Made by a program: the position numbers and the translations under genes. A stretch of 64,000 nucleotides of DNA from Megachile rotundata (Eukaryota; Arthropoda; Insecta; Hymenoptera; Megachilidae): assembly GCF_050947335.1 (NCBI RefSeq), contig NW_027473695.1:62001-126000 (forward strand), given 5' to 3'. The notes below the pieces were generated by a model. The model did no database searches and had not been told where the DNA came from. It saw nothing but the letters and a program-made list of their open reading frames with translations. Shown piece by piece: positions 45,778 to 59,939 of this stretch. Numbering within the stretch: the first letter of the stretch is position 1; every line of letters begins with the position of its first letter.

Positions 45778-48700
45778 CCATATTATGCTTATATGATCGA
45801 TAGAACGACAATTACTATACTTATTACTCTTACTATTATCAATCTAACTCACATTATTAGCCATATTGTGCTTATATTATCGATAGAACGACAATTACTA
45901 TACTGGTTACTCTTATTATTATCAATCTAACTCATATTATTAGCCATATTATGCTTATATGATCGATAGAGGGACAATTACTAAACTTCTTACTCTTATT
46001 ATTATCAATCTAACTCATATTATTAGCCATATTATGCTTATATGATCGATAGAACGACAATTACTATACTTATTACTCTTATTATTATCAATCTAACTCA
46101 TATTATTGGCCATATTATGTGGATATGATCGATAGGACGACAATTACTATACTCATTACTCTTATTATTATCAAACTAACTCATATTATTAACCATATTA
46201 TGCAGATATGATCGATAGAGCGACAATTACTATACTTATTGCTCTTACTATTATCAATCTGACTCATATTATTAGCCATATTATGCTTATATTATCGATA
46301 GAGCGACAATTACTATACTTGTTACTCTTATTATTATCAGTCTAACTCATATTATTAGCCATATTATGCTTATATGATCGATAGAACGACAATTTCTATA
46401 CTTATTACTCTTATTATTATCAATCTAACTCATATTATTGGCCATATTATGCAGATATGATCGATAGAACGACAATTACTATACTTATTGCTCTTACTAT
46501 TATCAATCTAACTCATATTATTAGCCATATTATGCTTATATTATCGATAGAGCGACAATTACTACACTTGTTACTCTTATTATTATCAATCTAACTCATA
46601 TTATTTCCATATTATGCACATATGATCGATAGAACGACAATTACTATACTTATTACTCTTACTATTATCAATCTAACTCATATTATTAGCCATATTATGC
46701 TTATATTATCGATAGAACGACAATTACTATACCTGTTACTCTTATTATTATCAATCTAACTCATATTATTAGCCATATTATGCTTATATGATCGATAGTA
46801 CGACAATTGCTATACTTATTACTCTTATTATTATCAATCTAACTCATATTATTTCCATATTATGCAGATATGATCGATAGAACGACAATTACTATACTTA
46901 TTACTCTTACTATTATCAATCTAACTCATATTATTAGCCATATTATGCTTATATTATCGATAGAACGACAATTACTCTACTTGTTACTCTTATTATTATC
47001 AATCTAACTCATATTATTAGCCATATTATGCTTATATTATCGATAGAACGACAATTGCTATACTTGTTACTCTTACTGTTATCAATCTAACTCATATTAT
47101 TAGCCACATTATGCTTATATGATCGATAGAACGACAATTACTATACTTATTACTCTTACTATTATCAATCTAACTCATATTATTAGCCATATTATGCATA
47201 TATTATCGATAGAACGACAATTGCTATACTTGTTACTCTTACTGTTATCAATCTAACTCATATTATTAGCCACATTATGCTTATATGATCGATTGAACGA
47301 CAATTACTATACTTATTACTCTTACTATTATCAATCTAACTCATATTATTAGCTATATTATGCTTATATGATCGATAGAACGACAATTACTATACTTATT
47401 ACTCTTATTATTATCAATCTAACTCATATTATTTCCATATTATGCAGATATGATCGATAGAACGACAATTACTATACTTATTACTCTTACTATTATCAAT
47501 CTAACTCATATTATTAGCCATATTATGCTTATATTATCGATAGAACGACAACTACTATACTTGTTACTCTTATTATTATCAATCTAACTCATATTATTAG
47601 CCATATTATGCTTATATGATCGATAGAACGACAATTACTATACTTATTACTCTTGTTATTATCAATCTAACTCATATTATTAGCGATATTATGCTTATAC
47701 GATCGATAGAACGACAATTACTATACTTATTACTCTTACTATTATCAATCTAACTCATATTATTAGCCATATTATGCTTATATTATCGATAGAACGACAA
47801 TTACTATACTTGTTACTCTTATTATTATCAATCTAACTCATATTATTAGCCATATTATGCTTATATGATCGATAGAACGACAATTACTATACTTATTACT
47901 CTTATTATTACCAATCTAACTCATATTATTAGCCATATTATGCTTATACGATCGATAGAACGACAATTACTATACTTATTACTCTTATTATTATCAATCT
48001 AACTCATATTATTAACCATATTATGCAGATATGATCGATAGAACGACAATTACTATACATATTACTCTTACTATTATCAATCTAACTCATATTATTAGCC
48101 ATATTATGCTTATATTATCGATAGAACGACAATTACTATACTTATTACTCTTACTATTATCAATCTAACTCATATTATTAGCCATATTATGCTTATATGA
48201 TCGATAGAACGACAATTTCTATACTCATTACTCTTATTATTATCAAACTAACTCATATTATTAGCCATATTATGCTTATATTATCGATAGAACGACAATT
48301 GCTATACTTGTTACTCTTACTGTTATCAATCTAACTCATATTATTAGCCATATTATGCTTATATGATCGATAGAACGACAATTACTATACTTATTACTCT
48401 TATTATTATCAATCTAACTCATATTATTAGCCATATTATGCTTATACGATCGATAGAACGACAATTACTATACTTATTACTCTTATTATTATCAATCTAA
48501 CTCATATTATTAACCATATTATGCAGATATGATCGATAGAACGACAATTACTATACATATTACTCTTACTATTATCAATCTAACTCATATTATTAGCCAT
48601 ATTATGCTTATATTATCGATAGAACGACAATTACTATACTTATTACTCTTACTATTATCAATCTAACTCATATTATTAGCCATATTATGCTTATATGATC

Positions 48701-50564
48701 GATAGAACGACAATTTCTATACTCATTACTCTTATTATTATCAAACTAACTCATATTATTAGCCATATTATGCTTATATTATCGATAGAACGACAATTGC
48801 TATACTTGTTACTCTTACTGTTATCAATCTAACTCATATTATTAGCCATATTATGCTTATATGATCGATAGAACGACAATTACTATACTTGTTACTCTTA
48901 TTATTATCAATCTAACTTATATTATTTCCATATTATGCAGATATGATCGATAGAACGACAATTACTATACTTATTACTCTTACTATTATCAATCTAACTC
49001 ATATTATTAGCCATATTATGCTTATATTATCGATAGAACGACAATTACTATACCTATTACTCTTATTATTATCAATCTAACTCATATTATTGGACATATT
49101 ATGCTTATATTATCGAAAGAAGGACAATTACTATACTTGTTACGCTTATTATTATCAATCTAACTCATATTATTAGCCATATTATGCTTATATTATTGAT
49201 AGAAGGACAATTACTATAGCTGTTACTCTTATTATTATCAATCTAACTCATATTATTAGCCATATTATGCTTATATGATCGATAGAAAGACACTTACTAT
49301 ACTTGTTACTCTTATTGTTATCAATCTAACTCATATTATTAGCCATATTATGCTTATACGATCGATAGAACGACAATTACTATACATATTACTCTTACTG
49401 TTATCAATCTAACTCATATTATTAGCCATATTATGCTTATATTATCGATAGAACGACAATTGCTATACTTGTTACTCTTACTGTTATCAATCTAACTCAT
49501 ATTATTAGCCACATTATGCTTATATGATCGATAGAACGACAATTACTATACTTATTACTCTTACTATTATCAATCTAACTCATATTATTAGCCATATTAT
49601 GCTTATATTATCGATAGAACGACAATTGCTATACTTGTTACTCTTACTGTTATCAATCTAACTCATATTATTAGCCACATTATGCTTATATGATCGATTG
49701 AACGACAATTACTATACTTATTACTCTTACTATTATCAATCTAACTCATATTATTAGCCATATTATGCTTATATTACCGATAGAACGACAATTACTATAC
49801 CTGTTACTCTTATTATTATCAATCTAACTCATATTATTAGCCATATTATGCTTATATGATCGATAGAACGACAATTACTATACTTATTACTCTTATTATT
49901 ATCAATCTAACTCATATTATTGGCCATATTATGTGGATATGATCGATAGGACGACAATTACTATACTCATTACTCTTATTATTATCAAACTAACTCATAT
50001 TATTAGCCATATTATGCTTATATTATCGATAGAGCGACAATAACTGTACTTGTTACTCTTATTATTATCAATCTAACTCATATTATTAGCCATATTATGC
50101 TTATATGATCGATAGAACTACAATTTCTATACTCATTACTCTTATTATTATCAAACTAACTCATATTATTAACCATATTATGCAGATATGATCGATAGAT
50201 CGACAATTACTATACTTATTACTCTTACTATTATCAATTTAACTCATATTATTAGCCATATTATGCTTATATGATCGATAGAACGACAATTACTATACTT
50301 GTTACTCTTATTATTATCAATCTAACTCATATTATTTCCATATTATGCAGATATGATCGATAGAACGACAATTACTATACTTATTACTCTTACTATTATC
50401 AATCTAACTCATATTATTAGCCATATTATGCTTATATTATCGATAGAACGACAATTACTATACCTGTTACTCTTATTATTATCAATCTAACTCATATTAT
50501 TAGCCATATTATGCTTATATGATCGATAGAACGACAATTACTATACTTATTACTCTTATTATTA
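45778..50564. repeat. 57-mer tandem duplication, copy 2 (offset 4726 bp)
   Basis: Adjoins copy 1 head to tail. Private substitutions are few: 45170 C against 49896 T, and 45393 G against 50119 T (GAACTACAATTT). Similarity ends near 50564, where copy 1 runs on into the CACATTATTAGCC/ATTGTGC monomers that begin copy 2. Confidence 0.91.
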
Positions 50565-51639
50565 TCAATCTAACTCATATTATTGGCCATATTATGCTTA
50601 TATTATCGAAAGAAGGACAATTACTATACTTGTTACGCTTATTATTATCAATCTAACTCATATTATTAGCCATATTATGCTTATATTATTGATAGAAGGA
50701 CAATTACTATAGCTGTTACTCTTATTATTATCAATCTAACTCATATTATTAGCCATATTATGCTTATATGATCGATAGAAAGACACTTACTATACTTGTT
50801 ACTCTTATTGTTATCAATCTAACTCATATTATTACCCATATTATGCTTATACGATCGATAGAACGACAATTACTATACATATTACTCTTACTGTTATCAA
50901 TCTAACTCATATTATTAGCCATATTATGCTTATATTATCGATAGAACGACAATTGCTATACTTGTTACTCTTACTGTTATCAATCTAACTCACATTATTA
51001 GCCACATTATGCTTATATGATCGATAGAACGACAATTACTATACTTATTACTCTTACTATTATCAATCTAACTCATATTATTAGCCATATTATGCTTATA
51101 TTATCGATAGAACGACAATTGCTATACTTGTTACTCTTACTGTTATCAATCTAACTCATATTATTAGCCACATTATGCTTATATGATCGATTGAACGACA
51201 ATTACTATACTTATTACTCTTACTATTATCAATCTAACTCATATTATTAGCCATATTATGCTTATATTATCGATAGAACGACAATTACTCTACTTGTTAC
51301 TCTTATTATTATCAATCTAACTCATATTATTAACCATATTATGCTTATATGATCGATAGAACGACAATTACTATACTTATTACGCTTATTATTATCAATC
51401 TAACTCATATTATTAGCCATATTATGCTTATACGATCGATAGAACGACAATTACTATACTTATTACTCTTATTATTATCAATCTAACTCATATTATTAAC
51501 CATATTATGCAGATATGATCGATAGAACGACAATTACTATACATATTACTCTTACTGTTATCAATCTAACTCATATTATTAGCCATATTATGCTTATATT
51601 ATCGATAGAACGACAATTGCTATACTTGTTACTCTTACT

Positions 51640-52470
51640 GTTATCAATCTAACTCATATTATTAGCCACATTATGCTTATATGATCGATAGAACGACAAT
51701 TACTATACTTATTACTCTTACTATTATCAATCTAACTCATATTATTGGCCATATTATGCTTATATTATCGATAGAACGACAATTACTATACTTATTACTC
51801 TTACTATTATCAATCTAACTCATACTATTAGCCATATTATGCTTATATTATCGATGGAACGACAATTACTATACTTGTTACTCTTATTATTATCAATCTA
51901 ACTCATATCATTAGCCATATTATGCTTATATGATCGATAGAACGACAATTACTATACCTATTACTCTTATTATTATCAATCTAACTCATATTATTGGCCA
52001 TATTATGCTTATATTATCGAAAGAAGGACAATTACTATACTTGTTACGCTTACTGTTATCAATCTAACTCATATTATTAGCCACATTATGCTTATATGAT
52101 CGATAGAACGACAATTACTATACTTATTACTCTTACTATTATCAATCTAACTCATATTATTGGCCATATTATGCTTATATTATCGATAGAACGACAATTA
52201 CTATACTTATTACTCTTACTATTATCAATCTAACTCATACTATTAGCCATATTATGCTTATATTATCGATGGAACGACAATTACTATACTTGTTACTCTT
52301 ATTATTATCAATCTAACTCATATCATTAGCCATATTATGCTTATATGATCGATAGAACGACAATTACTATACCTATTACTCTTATTATTATCAATCTAAC
52401 TCATATTATTGGCCATATTATGCTTATATTATCGAAAGAAGGACAATTACTATACTTGTTACGCTTATTA
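51640..52470. repeat. 415-bp (five-monomer) tandem duplication in array B
   Basis: GGCCATATTATGC at 51747 recurs at 52162 and TATCATTAGCC at 51906 recurs at 52321, both +415 (5 x 83). The joint is at about 52021-52080, where one monomer begins as a GAAGGACAATT/GTTACGCTTA type and ends as a CTGTTATC/CCACATT type. Confidence 0.9.
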
Positions 52471-55400
52471 TTATCAATCTAACTCATATTATTAGCCATA
52501 TTATGCTTATATTATTGATAGAAGGACAATTACTATAGCTGTTACTCTTATTATTATCAATCTAACTCATATTATTAGCCATATTATGCTTATATGATCG
52601 ATAGAAAGACACTTACTATACTTGTTACTCTTATTGTTATCAATCTAACTCATATTATTAGCCATATTATGCTTATACGATCGATAGAACGACAATTACT
52701 ATACATATTTCTCTTACTGTTATCAATCTAAGTCATATTATTAGCCATATTATGCTTATATTATCGATAGAACGACAATTGCTATACTTGTTACTCTTAC
52801 TGTTATCAATCTAACTCACATTATTAGCCACATTATGCTTATATGATCGATAGAACGACAATTACTATACTTATTACTCTTACTATTATCAATCTAACTC
52901 ATATTATTAGCCATATTATGCTTATATTATCGATAGAACGACAATTGCTATACTTGTTACTCTTACTGTTATCAATCTAACTCATATTATTAGCCACATT
53001 ATGCTTATATGATCGATTGAACGACAATTACTATACTTATTACTCTTACTATTATCAATCTAACTCATATTATTAGCCATATTATGCTTATATTATCGAT
53101 AGAACGACAATTACTCTACTTGTTACTCTTATTATTATCAATCTAACTCATATTATTAGCCATATTATGCTTATATGATCGATAGAACGACAATTACTAT
53201 ACTTATTACGCTTATTATTATCAATCTAACTCATATTATTAGCCATATTATGCTTATACGATCGATAGAACGACAATTACTATACTTATTACTCTTATTA
53301 TTATCAATCTAACTCATATTATTAACCATATTATGCAGATATGATCGATAGAACGACAATTACTATACATATTACTCTTACTGTTATCAATCTAACTCAT
53401 ATTATTAGCCATATTATGCTTATATTATCGATAGAACGACAATTGCTATACTTGTTACTCTTACTGTTATCAATCTAACTCATATTATTAGCCACATTAT
53501 GCTTATATGATCGATAGAACGACAATTACTATACTTATTACTCTTACTATTATCAATCTAACTCATATTATTAGCCATATTATGCTTATATTATCGATAG
53601 AACGACAATTACTATACCTGTTACTCTTATTATTATCAATCTAACTCATATTATTAGCCATATTATGCAGATATGATCGATAGAACGACAATTACTATAC
53701 TTATTACTCTTACTATTATCAATCTAACTCATATTATTAGCCATATTATGCTTATATTATCGATAGAACGACAATTACTATACCTGTTACTCTTATTATT
53801 ATCAATCTAACTCATATTATTAGCCATATTATGCTTATATGATCGATAGAACGACAATTACTATACTTATTACTCTTACTATTATCAATCTAACTCATAT
53901 TATTAGCCATATTATGCTTATATTATCGATAGAACGACAATTACTATACCTGTTACTCTTATTATTATCAATCTAACTCATATTATTAGCCATATTATGC
54001 TTATATGATCGATGGAACGACAATTACTATACATGTTACTCTTATTATTATCAATCTAACTCATATCATTAGCCATATTATGCTTATATGATCGATAGAA
54101 CGACAATTACTATACCTATTACTCTTATTATTATCAATCTAACTCATATTATTGGCCATATTATGCTTATATTATCGAAAGAAGGACAATTACTATACTT
54201 GTTACGCTTATTATTATCAATCTAACTCATATTATTAGCCATATTATGCTTATATTATTGATAGAAGGACAATTACTATAGCTGTTACTCTTATTATTAT
54301 CAATCTAACTCATATTATTAGCCATATTATGCTTATATGATCGATAGAAAGACACTTACTATACTTGTTACTCTTATTGTTATCAATCTAACTCATATTA
54401 TTAGCCATATTATGCTTATACGATCGATAGAACGACAATTACTATACATATTACTCTTACTGTTATCAATCTAACTCATATTATTAGCCATATTATGCTT
54501 ATATTATCGATAGAACGACAATTGCTATACTTGTTACTCTTACTGTTATCAATCTAACTCACATTATTAGCCACATTATGCTTATATGATCGATAGAACG
54601 ACAATTACTATACTTATTACTCTTACTATTATCAATCTAACTCATATTATTAGCCATATTATGCTTATATTATCGATAGAACGACAATTGCTATACTTGT
54701 TACTCTTACTGTTATCAATCTAACTCATATTATTAGCCACATTATGCTTATATGATCGATTGAACGACCATTACTATACTTATTACTCTTACTATTATCA
54801 ATCTAACTCATATTATTAGCCATATTATGCTTATATTATCGATAGAACGACAATTACTCTACTTGTTACTCTTATTATTATCAATCTAACTCATATTATT
54901 AGCCATATTATGCTTATATGATCGATAGAACGACAATTACTATACTTATTACGCTTATTATTATCAATCTAACTCATATTATTAGCCATATTATGCTTAT
55001 ACGATCGATAGAACGACAATTACTATACTTATTACTCTTATTATTATCAATCTAACTCATATTATTAACCATATTATGCAGATATGATCGATAGAACGAC
55101 AATTACTATACATATTACTCTTACTGTTATCAATCTAACTCATATTATTAGCCATATTATGCTTATATTATCGATAGAACGACAATTGCTATACTTGTTA
55201 CTCTTACTGTTATCAATCTAACTCATATTATTAGCCACATTATGCTTATATGATCGATAGAACGACAATTACTATACTTATTACTCTTACTATTATCAAT
55301 CTAACTCATATTATTAGCCATATTATGCTTATATTATCGATAGAACGACAATTACTATACCTGTTACTCTTATTATTATCAATCTAACTCATATTATTAG

Positions 55401-55755
55401 CCATATTATGCAGATATGATCGATAGAACGACAATTACTATACTTATTACTCTTACTATTATCAATCTAACTCATATTATTAGCCATATTATGCTTATAT
55501 TATCGATAGAACGACAATTACTATACCTGTTACTCTTATTATTATCAATCTAACTCATATTATTAGCCATATTATGCTTATATGATCGATAGAACGACAA
55601 TTACTATACTTATTACTCTTACTATTATCAATCTAACTCATATTATTAGCCATATTATGCTTATATTATCGATAGAACGACAATTACTATACCTGTTACT
55701 CTTATTATTATCAATCTAACTCATATTATTAGCCATATTATGCTTATATGATCGA
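52270..55755. repeat. 21-mer tandem duplication pair (offset 1743 bp)
   Basis: Copy 1 spans about 52270-54011 and copy 2 about 54012-55755. TACGATCG at 52678 recurs at 54421, and 53259 at 55002. The joint monomer at about 54005 has TATATGATCGATGG, while the other GATGGAACG monomers (51846-51856, 52261-52271, 56330, 58735) have TATATTATCGATGG. This marks it as a crossover product. Copy 1 has private changes near 52713 (TATTTCTC and CTAAGTCAT). Confidence 0.88.
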
Positions 55756-58700
55756 TAGAACGACAATTACTATACCTGTTACTCTTATTATTATCAATCT
55801 AACTCATATTATTAGCCATATTATGCTTATATGATCGATAGAACGACAATTACTATACTTATTACTCTTATTATTATCAATCTAACTCATATTATTGGCC
55901 ATATTATGCTTATATTATCGAAAGAAGGACAATTACTATACTTGTTACGCTTATTATTATCAATCTAACTCATATTATTAGCCATATTATGCTTATATTA
56001 TTGATAGAAGGACAATTACTATAGTTGTTACTCTTATTATTATCAATCTGACTCATATTATTAGCCATATTATGCTTATATGATCGATAGAAAGACAATT
56101 ACTATACTTGTTACTCTTATTATTATCAATCTAACTCATATTATTGGCCATATTATGTGGATATGATCGATAGGACGACAATTACTATACTTATTACTCT
56201 TATTATTATCAATCTAACTCATATTATTGGCCATATTATGCTTATATTATCGATAGAACGACAATTACTATACTTATTACTCTTACTATTATCAATCTAA
56301 CTCATACAATTAGCCATATTATGCTTATATTATCGATGGAACGACAATTACTATACTTGTTACTCTTATTATTATCAATCTAACTCATATCATTAGCCAT
56401 ATTATGCTTATATGATCGATAGAACGACAATTACTATACCTATTACTCTTATTATTATCAATCTAACTCATATTATTGGCCATATTATGCTTATATTATC
56501 GAAAGAAGGACAATTGCTATACTTGTTACTCTTACTGTTATCAATCTAACTCATATTATTAGCCACATTATGCTTATATTATCGATAGAACGACAATTGC
56601 TATACTTGTTACTCTTACTGTTATCAATCTAACTCACATTATTAGCCACATTATGCTTATATGATCGATAGAACGACAATTACTATACTTATTACTCTTA
56701 CTATTATCAATCTAACTCATATTATTAGCCATATTATGCTTATATTATCGATAGAACGACAATTGCTATACTTGTTACTCTTACTGTTATCAATCTAACT
56801 CATATTATTAGCCACATTATGCTTATATGATCGATTGAACGACAATTACTATACTTATTACTCTTACTATTATCAATCTAACTCATATTATTAGCCATAT
56901 TATGCTTATATTATCGATAGAACGACAATTACTCTACTTGTTACTCTTATTATTATCAATCTAACTCATATTATTAGCCATATTATGCTTATATGATCGA
57001 TAGAACGACAATTACTATACTTATTACGCTTATTATTATCAATCTAACTCATATTATTAGCCATATTATGCTTATACGATCGATAGAACGACAATTACTA
57101 TACTTATTACTCTTATTATTATCAATCTAACTCATATTATTAACCATATTATGCAGATATGATCGATAGAACGACAATTACTATACATATTACTCTTACT
57201 GTTATCAATCTAACTCATATTATTAGCCATATTATGCTTATATTATCGATAGAACGACAATTGCTATACTTGTTACTCTTACTGTTATCAATCTAACTCA
57301 TATTATTAGCCACATTATGCTTATATGATCGATAGAACGACAATTACTATACTTATTACTCTTACTATTATCAATCTAACTCATATTATTAGCCATATTA
57401 TGCTTATATTATCGATAGAACGACAATTACTATACCTGTTACTCTTATTATTATCAATCTAACTCATATTATTAGCCATATTATGCAGATATGATCGATA
57501 GAACGACAATTACTATACTTATTACTCTTACTATTATCAATCTAACTCATATTATTAGCCATATTATGCTTATATTATCGATAGAACGACAATTACTATA
57601 CCTGTTACTCTTATTATTATCAATCTAACTCATATTATTAGCCATATTATGCTTATATGATCGATAGAACGACAATTACTATACTTATTACTCTTACTAT
57701 TATCAATCTAACTCATATTATTAGCCATATTATGCTTATATTATCGATAGAACGACAATTACTATACCTGTTACTCTTATTATTATCAATCTAACTCATA
57801 TTATTAGCCATATTATGCTTATATGATCGATAGAACGACAATTACTATACTTATTACTCTTATTATTATCAATCTAACTCATATTATTGGCCATATTATG
57901 TGGATATGATCGATAGGACGACAATTACTATACTCATTACTCTTATTATTATCAAACTAACTCATATTATTAGCCATATTATGCTTATATTATCGATAGA
58001 GCGACAATAACTGTACTTGTTACTCTTATTATTATCAATCTAACTCATATTATTAGCCATATTATGCTTATATGATCGATAGAACGACAATTTCTATACT
58101 TATTACTCTTACTATTATCAATCTAACTCATATTATTAGCCATATTATGCTTATATTATCGATAGAACGACAATTACTATACCTGTTACTCTTATTATTA
58201 TCAATCTAACTCATATTATTAGCCATATTATGCTTATATGATCGATAGAACGACAATTACTATACTTATTACTCTTATTATTATCAATCTAACTCATATT
58301 ATTGGCCATATTATGCTTATATTATCGAAAGAAGGACAATTACTATACTTGTTACGCTTATTATTATCAATCTAACTCATATTATTAGCCATATTATGCT
58401 TATATTATTGATAGAAGGACAATTACTATAGTTGTTACTCTTATTATTATCAATCTGACTCATATTATTAGCCATATTATGCTTATATGATCGATAGAAA
58501 GACAATTACTATACTTGTTACTCTTATTATTATCAATCTAACTCATATTATTGGCCATATTATGTGGATATGATCGATAGGACGACAATTACTATACTTA
58601 TTACTCTTATTATTATCAATCTAACTCATATTATTGGCCATATTATGCTTATATTATCGATAGAACGACAATTACTATACTTATTACTCTTACTATTATC

Positions 58701-59939
58701 AATCTAACTCATACTATTAGCCATATTATGCTTATATTATCGATGGAACGACAATTACTATACTTGTTACTCTTATTATTATCAATCTAACTCATATCAT
58801 TAGCCATATTATGCTTATATGATCGATAGAACGACAATTACTATACCTATTACTCTTATTATTATCAATCTAACTCATATTATTGGCCATATTATGCTTA
58901 TATTATCGAAAGAAGGACAATTACTATACTTGTTACGCTTATTATTATCAATCTAACTCATATTATTAGCCATATTATGCTTATATTATTGATAGAAGGA
59001 CAATTACTATAGCTGTTACTCTTATTATTATCAATCTAACTCATATTATTAGCCATATTATGCTTATATGATCGATAGAAAGACACTTACTATACTTGTT
59101 ACTCTTATTGTTATCAATCTAACTCATATTATTAGCCATATTATGCTTATACGATCGATAGAACGACAATTACTATACATATTACTCTTACTGTTATCAA
59201 TCTAACTCATATTATTAGCCATATTATGCTTATATTATCGATAGAACGACAATTGCTATACTTGTTACTCTTACTGTTATCAATCTAACTCATATTATTA
59301 GCCACATTATGCTTATATGATCGATAGAACGACAATTACTATACTTATTACTCTTACTATTATCAATCTAACTCATATTATTAGCCATATTATGCTTATA
59401 TTATCGATAGAACGACAATTACTATACTTATTACGCTTATTATTATCAATCTAACTCATATTATTAGCCATATTATGCTTATACGATCGATAGAACGACA
59501 ATTACTATACTTATTACTCTTATTATTATCAATCTAACTCATATTATTAACCATATTATGCAGATATGATCGATAGAACGACAATTACTATACATATTAC
59601 TCTTACTGTTATCAATCTAACTCATATTATTAGCCATATTATGCTTATATTATCGATAGAACGACAATTGCTATACTTGTTACTCTTACTGTTATCAATC
59701 TAACTCATATTATTAGCCACATTATGCTTATATGATCGATAGAACGACAATTACTATACTTATTACTCTTACTATTATCAATCTAACTCATATTATTAGC
59801 CATATTATGCTTATATTATCGATAGAACGACAATTGCTATACTTGTTACTCTTACTGTTATCAATCTAACTCATATTATTAGCCACATTATGCTTATATG
59901 ATCGATTGAACGACAATTACTATACTTATTACTCTTACT

